The notes beneath the pieces were generated by a model that was given only the letters and a program-made list of their open reading frames with translations, made no database searches and had not been told where the DNA came from. Position numbers and translations under genes: made by a program. Positions 6,340-11,905 of a DNA stretch of 11,905 nt are shown piece by piece (within the stretch, counting starts at the first letter, position 1; each line of letters begins with the position of its first letter). The DNA lies in NCBI GenBank assembly GCA_030627475.1, contig DAOURZ010000015.1, positions 1 to 11,905 of the forward strand, in the 5' to 3' direction. This stretch comes from Deltaproteobacteria bacterium. GTDB taxonomy: Bacteria; Desulfobacterota; Desulfobacteria; Desulfobacterales; ETH-SRB1.

Positions 6340-7407
6340 ATGACTACAAGTATATTTGCATTTATCCTGGTATTAGGAATACTTATATCCTTTCATGAAT
6401 TTGGTCATTTCCTTGTTGCCAGATTATTTGGAGTAGGAGTAAAAAAATTTTCCATAGGGTTTGGCCCAAAGATATTCGGCAAAAAGATAGGCGATACCGA
6501 TTATTGCATTTCGGCAATACCACTTGGAGGCTTTGTAAAAATGGTAGGCGAGGATCCCGGCGAAGAAATCAAGCCTGCTGATATGTCTGTTTCTTTTACT
6601 CACAAGCATGTCTTCAAACGGATTTTAATTGTTGCTGCCGGTCCTTTTTTTAATCTTCTCCTCGCAATAATAATTTTTTTCGGGATATTCTGGATTCATG
6701 GAACTGTTGTTATAGAAACTTCCATAGGAGAGGTTAAAGAGAATAGCCCTGCTTTTACCGGAGGGTTGAAAAAAGGCGATAAAATACTAGCTATTAATGG
6801 AATTCCGATTGAGAGCTGGGAAAAGATGGCAAAAATTATTTCTGAAAGCAATGGGAAAGAGATTGAATTACATATTAGCAGGAATGAGTCTGTTACTTCA
6901 TTAAAAATCAAACCTGAATCAATAACCTCCAAAAATATTTTTGGCGAGGATTTTCAGCGTTATGTTATTGGTATTACATCTTCAGGAGATGTTTTTTCAA
7001 AGGAATTGAATTTTTTTCAGGCATTTTCAGAAAGCATAATACAGAGTTATAACATTTCAAAGTTAACCATAGTTAGTATTGTAAAGCTGATTCAGGGGGC
7101 CATCTCGACAAAAACTCTGGGCGGCCCGCTTATGATTGCACAGATGGCAGGCCAACAGGCCGAAGAGGGAGCATCAAACCTGTTGTTTTTTATAGCATTG
7201 CTGAGCATTAACCTTGGCATTATCAATTTTTTGCCCATACCTGTTCTGGATGGCGGTCATCTAATTTTCTTTTTTATTGAAGCGGCAACAGGACGTCCTG
7301 TTAATGTTAAATTTCGTGAAATTTCCCAGCAGGCAGGTATTTTTGTGCTGGTTTCGCTCATGATTTATGTATTTTATAATGATATTACCCGAATGTTTTT
7401 TAGTTAA
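6340..7407 (+). CDS. rseP: RIP metalloprotease RseP (site-2 protease family)
   Basis: A zinc-dependent protease that cuts within the membrane; relatives act in sigma-E anti-sigma factor degradation or on membrane-anchored regulators. The 355 residues hold the HEFGH zinc motif at 19-23 in the first membrane helix and SIGFGPKIFG (38-47). A single PDZ domain lies at about 125-195 (SPAFTGGLKKGDKILAINGIPI at 136-157). The NFLPIPVLDGGHL motif is at 296-308, with Asp304 the third zinc ligand. There is one PDZ domain instead of the two in E. coli, and the length fits the one-PDZ type. AGGAA at 6324-6328 is eleven bases from the ATG. The preceding PIN gene and the absence of a terminator suggest one transcript. 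Confidence 0.95.
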   Translation: MTTSIFAFILVLGILISFHEFGHFLVARLFGVGVKKFSIGFGPKIFGKKIGDTDYCISAIPLGGFVKMVGEDPGEEIKPADMSVSFTHKHVFKRILIVAAGPFFNLLLAIIIFFGIFWIHGTVVIETSIGEVKENSPAFTGGLKKGDKILAINGIPIESWEKMAKIISESNGKEIELHISRNESVTSLKIKPESITSKNIFGEDFQRYVIGITSSGDVFSKELNFFQAFSESIIQSYNISKLTIVSIVKLIQGAISTKTLGGPLMIAQMAGQQAEEGASNLLFFIALLSINLGIINFLPIPVLDGGHLIFFFIEAATGRPVNVKFREISQQAGIFVLVSLMIYVFYNDITRMFFS

Positions 7408-7411
7408 ATCA

Positions 7412-7432
7412 ACCTCTGACCCTGAATTTATT
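7412..7432. repeat. Possible REP-like relic between rseP and purL
   Basis: CTCTGACCCTGAATTTATT resembles, from memory, the TCTGACCCTGA-type repeat found near RAYT transposases in many proteobacteria. No second arm is visible. It occupies the gap immediately before purL, where a ribosome binding site would be expected. Confidence 0.25.
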
Positions 7433-10429
7433 ATGCCCTATAGACTGGAAATAACATTAAAATCCGATTTGTTTGATGCTGAAGGCAAAGGTATTCAACA
7501 AAAGGCAATGCGTTATTTTGGAATTGATCTTTCACAAGTAAGGACAATTCATGTACTTACTATTGATGCCGATTTGTCGGATGATCAATTGAAAAAAATA
7601 CAAACAGGGGTTTTTACAAATCCTGTAACGCAAATTTCTTCTTTTAAGCCTTTGCCGGTTGAATTTGACTGGACTATCTGGGTTGGCTACAGGCCCGGAG
7701 TCAAGGACAACCCGGGAAGTACTGCTGTTGAGGCAATGGAAGATATTTTAAGGATAAAGTTCGGTTCAAATGATGCTGTATATACATCAAAGCGTTTTTG
7801 TCTGAAAGGAAAGAAGCTTACTGCTGAAGATATGGACAAAATCGCCGGCGAGCTTCTCGCAAATGATATCATCCAGCAGTGGAAGATTTTTTCGAAGAAT
7901 GACTGGAATTCCGAGACAGGAATCGGCTTTATCATTCCAAAAGTTATGCTTGACCATATACCTGCGGTTATTTCTCTTCCAATAGACAGCAATTCAACTC
8001 TTAAGCAAATCAGCGATGAACGAAATCTGGCTTTAAATTCCAATGATATTCCAACCATAAGAAATTATTTTTCAGACAAAAATGTTCTTGCAGCACGTGC
8101 AAAAGTCGGACTATTAGACCCGACTGATATTGAACTTGAATATATTTCTCAGGCGAGAAGCGACCATTGCAATCATAATACCTTTCAGGGACTGTTCCGT
8201 TATCATGATCTTGCAACAGATAATTTAGAAGTCATAGATGATCTTTTTAAAACCTGCATTAAAACTCCTACGTTGATGTTAAAAGAGAAAAAACCCTGGG
8301 TTGTATCTGTTTTGTGGGATAATGCAGGCGTGGGGCGTTTTGATCAAAATTATTATTATGTCATTACCGGAGAAACGCACAATTCGCCGTCCAATATGGA
8401 AGCATATGGCGGCTCCATAACCGGCATAGTAGGAATATACCGTGATCCACTCGGTACCGGCAAAGGGTCAAAGCTGATTATGGGAAGCTACGGCTATTGC
8501 GTGGGGCAAAGAGATTATAACGGAGATCTGAAACCGCATCTGCATCCAAAACGACTTTTAGATGGTGTTATAGAAGGAGTAAGAGATGGCGGCAACAAAA
8601 GTGGGATACCAACGCCTTTTGGTCAGGTCTTTTTTCATCATGGTTACATGGGCAAATGCCTGGTTTTTGTAACAGCGCTTGGTATCATGCCTGCTATCAT
8701 AAAAAATGAACCGTCAGAGCAGAAAGATATTTCTCCCGGCGATCTGGTTATCATGTGCGGAGGAAGGGTCGGCAAAGATGGGATTCATGGCGTAACAGCA
8801 GCATCAGAGACTTTTTCCGAGCATACTCCTGCCGGCCATGTCCAGATCGGGGACCCATACACCCAGAAAAAAATGCATGATTTCATTCTGGAGGCACGTG
8901 ATGAAGGGCTTATAGCATTTATTACCGATAACGGAGGAGGAGGTCTTTCATCATCCGTAGGCGAATCAGCGCTGTTTTCAAATGGATGTGATATTCAGCT
9001 TGAAAAAGTTCCTTTGAAATATCAAGGACTTGATCAGTGGGAGATATGGATTTCAGAATCCCAGGAACGTATGACTCTTGCTGTAACACCGGAAAAACTG
9101 GAACATTTCCTTGCGCTTTCAGAAAAGCATGCTGTTGAAAGCACGGTTATTGGCCACTTTACTGATACAGGCAAGCTCCATATCTCATACAACAGCAAAA
9201 CCTGTGCTTATATTGATCTTGATCTGCTTACTGCGGGTTTTCCGCAATGGGAATTTGATGCGCATTGGCAGCTTCCGGACAAGCGGGGGTTATTTGAGCC
9301 GGTTTTAAAGGAACCGGTTGATTACGAAACTTTACTGAAAGATATGCTTGCGCGACCCAATGTATGCTCCAAAGAATGGATTGTCAGGCAATATGATCAT
9401 GAAGTTCAGGGCACAAGCGTAATAAAACCTCTAATCGGCGTCGGTCGGGATGTGAACAGTGATGCGGCTGTCTTAAGGCCAGTGCTTGATTCTAAAAAAG
9501 GTCTTGCTTTTGCTCAGGCTCTGTTGCCCACTTATTCACTTATTGATGCATATCATATGACAAGCTGTACCATTGACGAAGTCGTGCGCCGGCTTATAGC
9601 TGTTGGAGCAAATTTTGAACACATAGGCGGCGTGGATAATTTCTGCTGGCCTGATATTCAATATAATTCAAAAGACAATCCTGACGGCAAATTCAAGGCC
9701 GCACAGCTTGTCCGTTCATGCCGTGCTCTTCGGGATATTTGCCTGGCATATGAAATTCCACTTCTTTCAGGCAAAGACAGCATGTATGTTGATGGTTATC
9801 TTCCGGGCCGTTATGGTGAAAAACATAAGATTTCCGCACTTGAAACTCTCCAGTTTTCAGCAACGTCCGTCATAGATAATATAAATAGATGCATTACAAT
9901 GGACAGCAAGATGCATGGAGATCTAATTTATGTTCTTGGTACCACCAAAAACGAGTTGGGGGGTTCCGAGTATTACGAGCATTTTGATTATATTGGTCTT
10001 AATGTTCCCAGGGTTATGTCCGATCAGTTTGTGCCGGTTTACAAAAAGCTTGGCTATGCCATTGACAGAGAAATCGTGGCATCCGTACATGGTATATATC
10101 GCGGTGGTCTCGGAGTACATCTTGCTTTGACCGCAATGGGCGGTAACCTTGGTATGGAAGTTGATCTTGCCCATGTGGTTGCAGACGATGTTGATCGTAA
10201 TGACACAATATTGTTTTCTGAATCTGCCGGACGATTTATTGTAACCATTGATCCACGGCATAAGGAAATTTTTGAAGATATTTTCAAAGGACTTCCATGT
10301 GCCTGCATAGGAAAAATAACCAAAGAAACCGATTGTATTATAAAAGGTATTGGCGGCAGAGTTATTATTTCAGTTACTGCGAATGATCTTAAAGCCGCAT
10401 GGAAAAAACCATTCAAAGACCTTTGTTGA
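7433..10429 (+). CDS. purL: Phosphoribosylformylglycinamidine synthase, large form without glutaminase
   Basis: Converts FGAR, ATP and ammonia (from glutamine) to FGAM in purine synthesis. The 998 residues split into two PurS-like N-terminal repeats (about 3-75, and 79-155 including GYRPGVKDNPGSTAVEAME) and two AIR-synthase-like halves. SDHCNHNTF (243-251) carries the conserved His region and GETHNSPSNMEAYGGS (313-328) is the ATP/phosphate site. TDNGGGGLSSSVGE (498-511) follows, then QYDHEVQGT (653-661) and LLSGKDSM (777-784) in the second half. The E. coli C-terminal glutaminase domain is absent, so a separate PurQ is required elsewhere. ATG 7433 begins the PurS-like strand but lacks a ribosome binding site. 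The open frame extends back to 7367 inside rseP, giving 22 residues that do not fit the family. Confidence 0.93.
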   Translation: MPYRLEITLKSDLFDAEGKGIQQKAMRYFGIDLSQVRTIHVLTIDADLSDDQLKKIQTGVFTNPVTQISSFKPLPVEFDWTIWVGYRPGVKDNPGSTAVEAMEDILRIKFGSNDAVYTSKRFCLKGKKLTAEDMDKIAGELLANDIIQQWKIFSKNDWNSETGIGFIIPKVMLDHIPAVISLPIDSNSTLKQISDERNLALNSNDIPTIRNYFSDKNVLAARAKVGLLDPTDIELEYISQARSDHCNHNTFQGLFRYHDLATDNLEVIDDLFKTCIKTPTLMLKEKKPWVVSVLWDNAGVGRFDQNYYYVITGETHNSPSNMEAYGGSITGIVGIYRDPLGTGKGSKLIMGSYGYCVGQRDYNGDLKPHLHPKRLLDGVIEGVRDGGNKSGIPTPFGQVFFHHGYMGKCLVFVTALGIMPAIIKNEPSEQKDISPGDLVIMCGGRVGKDGIHGVTAASETFSEHTPAGHVQIGDPYTQKKMHDFILEARDEGLIAFITDNGGGGLSSSVGESALFSNGCDIQLEKVPLKYQGLDQWEIWISESQERMTLAVTPEKLEHFLALSEKHAVESTVIGHFTDTGKLHISYNSKTCAYIDLDLLTAGFPQWEFDAHWQLPDKRGLFEPVLKEPVDYETLLKDMLARPNVCSKEWIVRQYDHEVQGTSVIKPLIGVGRDVNSDAAVLRPVLDSKKGLAFAQALLPTYSLIDAYHMTSCTIDEVVRRLIAVGANFEHIGGVDNFCWPDIQYNSKDNPDGKFKAAQLVRSCRALRDICLAYEIPLLSGKDSMYVDGYLPGRYGEKHKISALETLQFSATSVIDNINRCITMDSKMHGDLIYVLGTTKNELGGSEYYEHFDYIGLNVPRVMSDQFVPVYKKLGYAIDREIVASVHGIYRGGLGVHLALTAMGGNLGMEVDLAHVVADDVDRNDTILFSESAGRFIVTIDPRHKEIFEDIFKGLPCACIGKITKETDCIIKGIGGRVIISVTANDLKAAWKKPFKDLC

Positions 10430-10533
10430 AATAAAGCCAGGGAAAAGGCTCATAAGCTATCTACACAAAGCATATGACAGGCGTCCCGTCCCCTTTAGGT
10501 ATAAATAAAAAGTGGAGGATTGTACAAAAGGCT

Positions 10534-11589
10534 ATGTCAATACGTGAGGATTTTGAGGAACGTGAAAGGATATTTATTTCTTCATTCGGTTGTCTTAGTT
10601 CGGAATCAAGGGGCCGAATGAGAGAGGAAGTGCCTTGCCCCATCCGAACTGCTTTTCAGAGAGATAGGGATCGCATTGTTTATTCCAATGCCTTCAGGCG
10701 GTTAAAACATAAAACCCAGGTTTTTTTATCTCCCCTGGGCGATCATTATCGAACACGATTGACCCATACTCTTGAGGTGTCGGAAATAGCAAGAACAATT
10801 GCCAGGGCAATGCGTTTAAATGAAGATTTGGTTGAAGCCATTGCTCTCGGCCATGATCTTGGACATACGCCATTTGGCCATAGCGGAGAAACAGCTCTCA
10901 AAGAAATATATTCGGAGAGTTTTTCGCATAATGAGCAAAGCCTGCGTGTTGTAGATGTTTTAAGCAATAACGGGAAGGGACTTAATCTTACTTACGAAGT
11001 GCGTGATGGAATTTTGAAGCATTCAAAAGGATATGGAAACATTATTCCGAGCGATCCATCCGAACAGGCATATACCATTGAGGGCAGAATACTGCGTGTT
11101 TCCGATATAATTGCGTACCTGAACCACGATCTTGATGATGCGATCAGGAGTGGTGTAATAAGTTCCGGCCAGGTGCCTGAATCCTGCCTGAAGATAATCG
11201 GACATTCGCATTCGGAGCGAGCCAGGACAATGATTGAAGATGTTATTTCGTCCAGTGAAGTTGTAGATGGTGAGTTATGCCTGCGCATTAGCAATAAAGT
11301 ATATTCCGCTATGAAGACTTTAAGAGAGTTTCTTTATGAAAATGTATATCGTTCGCCTCATGTGCACAGAGAGTTTGTCAAGGCAAAAAAAATTCTTTCG
11401 GAACTGTATTCCTTTTTTTTAAATAATGAAGATGACCTTCAAAAAGAACTCGAAAATATGGAAATGGCAGATTGCATGAATAACAGCCAATCCAGAGAAA
11501 GGGTAGTTTGTGATTTAATTGCCAGCATAACAGACAGATATGCTCTTGATCTTTATGAGAAAATCTTTTTCCCCTCTCCACTTGTTTAA
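10534..11589 (+). CDS. dgt: dGTPase-like HD-domain triphosphohydrolase
   Basis: Releases tripolyphosphate from dNTPs, classically dGTP, and so helps control the deoxynucleotide pool. The 351 residues from ATG 10534 carry the HD metal motif: His78 in HYRTRLTHTLEV (71-82), His107-Asp108 in ALGHDLGHTPFGHSGE (104-119) and Asp191 in RVSDIIAYLNHDLDDA (188-203). The N-terminal SRGRMREE and CPIRTAFQRDRDRIVYSNAFRRLKHKTQVFL (35-65), and the C-terminal SITDRYALDLYEK (331-343), are typical of the type 2 (shorter) subfamily rather than the 505-residue E. coli enzyme. The frame is open back to 10474, but the family begins MSIREDFEERE. The AAAAGG at 10526-10531 and GGAGG at 10514-10518 are imperfectly spaced. 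Confidence 0.93.
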   Translation: MSIREDFEERERIFISSFGCLSSESRGRMREEVPCPIRTAFQRDRDRIVYSNAFRRLKHKTQVFLSPLGDHYRTRLTHTLEVSEIARTIARAMRLNEDLVEAIALGHDLGHTPFGHSGETALKEIYSESFSHNEQSLRVVDVLSNNGKGLNLTYEVRDGILKHSKGYGNIIPSDPSEQAYTIEGRILRVSDIIAYLNHDLDDAIRSGVISSGQVPESCLKIIGHSHSERARTMIEDVISSSEVVDGELCLRISNKVYSAMKTLREFLYENVYRSPHVHREFVKAKKILSELYSFFLNNEDDLQKELENMEMADCMNNSQSRERVVCDLIASITDRYALDLYEKIFFPSPLV

Positions 11590-11594
11590 ACCTG

Positions 11595-11905
11595 ATGCAT
11601 TTAAATTTTGAACAAATTAGATCAAATTACAATAAGTATTCACCCTTTTTAAAAAAGCTGGAAACAATATGGGCGGATATGGGGCAAAAATATCAGGAAG
11701 CTGCTGATTATTATGGTTTTTTCTGTGATGGATGTGAGAATAATTGTTGTTATACCCTTTTTTATCATTATACCCTTTTGGAATATCTTTTTCTTATGAA
11801 AGGATATAGTGCCCTTGAACATGAAAGGCAGAATCAGGTTACAGAGCGAGCACTAAAAGTATGCGATAGAACTCCGGAGTATGACAAAACAGGAAAACCC
11901 GTACG
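11595..11905 (+). CDS. Partial cysteine-cluster protein (YkgJ-like), cut by the window end
   Basis: An open frame starts at ATG 11595, five bases after the dgt stop, and runs at least 103 codons off the right edge. It has a C-x2-C-x3-C-C cluster at residues 44-52 (CDGCENNCC), followed by a Tyr- and Leu-rich YTLFYHYTLLEYLFL segment (53-67). This pattern recalls the zinc- or iron-chelating YkgJ-type cysteine proteins common in Desulfobacterota. No ribosome binding site is clear, and translation is probably coupled to dgt. The C-terminus is missing, so the family is tentative and the function unknown. Confidence 0.7.
   Translation, partial: MHLNFEQIRSNYNKYSPFLKKLETIWADMGQKYQEAADYYGFFCDGCENNCCYTLFYHYTLLEYLFLMKGYSALEHERQNQVTERALKVCDRTPEYDKTGKPV

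Noticed and set aside
9923..10416. Several overlapping minus-strand open frames opposite the end of purL
   Set aside because: The plus-strand PurL sequence is continuous and conserved through this region. The antisense frames have no ribosome binding sites and resemble nothing known.
10436..10450. AGCC/GGCT short stem after purL as a terminator
   Set aside because: Only four base pairs and no T run follow it.
10476..10499. A C-rich GTCCCGTCCCC stretch between purL and dgt, reminiscent of REP halves
   Set aside because: No pairing arm or second copy is visible in the window, so it is too weak to call.

Overview
The window is a slice of bacterial chromosome. All genes lie on the + strand, closely packed, in one long housekeeping cluster: tsf, pyrH, frr, uppS, cdsA, dxr, rseP, a large purL-type gene, dgt, and the 5' part of a cysteine-cluster protein cut off by the window end. 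The gene order, the short 199-residue EF-Ts, the 998-residue PurL without a glutaminase domain, and the moderately AT-rich coding suggest a Desulfobacterota (former Deltaproteobacteria) relative, perhaps Desulfobacterales. That placement is inference from family knowledge, not proven here.

Layout. 1-143 is the leader of tsf and holds no recognisable gene. 144-3679 carries translation factors (tsf, frr), UMP kinase (pyrH), and the entry into lipid-carrier and phospholipid synthesis (uppS, cdsA); uppS overlaps both frr and cdsA by a few bases. 3756-4354 is a toxin-antitoxin pair inserted between cdsA and dxr; its RelE/ParE-like toxin frame is interrupted by an in-frame TAG. 4412-5569 is dxr (MEP isoprenoid pathway). 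5665-6295 is a second toxin-antitoxin pair, with a PIN-domain toxin, inserted between dxr and rseP. 6340-11589 holds rseP (intramembrane protease), purL (purine synthesis) and dgt (dNTP hydrolysis). 11595 to the end is a partial protein with a C-x2-C-x3-C-C cluster.

How the genes work together. dxr and uppS supply isoprenoid precursors and the undecaprenyl carrier, cdsA supplies CDP-diacylglycerol, and rseP handles membrane proteins, so the core is an envelope and translation cluster. pyrH, purL and dgt add nucleotide metabolism. The cluster's gene junctions are where foreign DNA sits: a palindromic repeat between pyrH and frr, two toxin-antitoxin modules flanking dxr, and a REP-like relic between rseP and purL. 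No wholly new multigene system is evident. The most notable points are the two modules bracketing an essential gene, the amber-interrupted toxin in a window where no other gene ends in TAG, and the tandem PurS-like head on PurL. No stretch over 300 bases lacks a gene.
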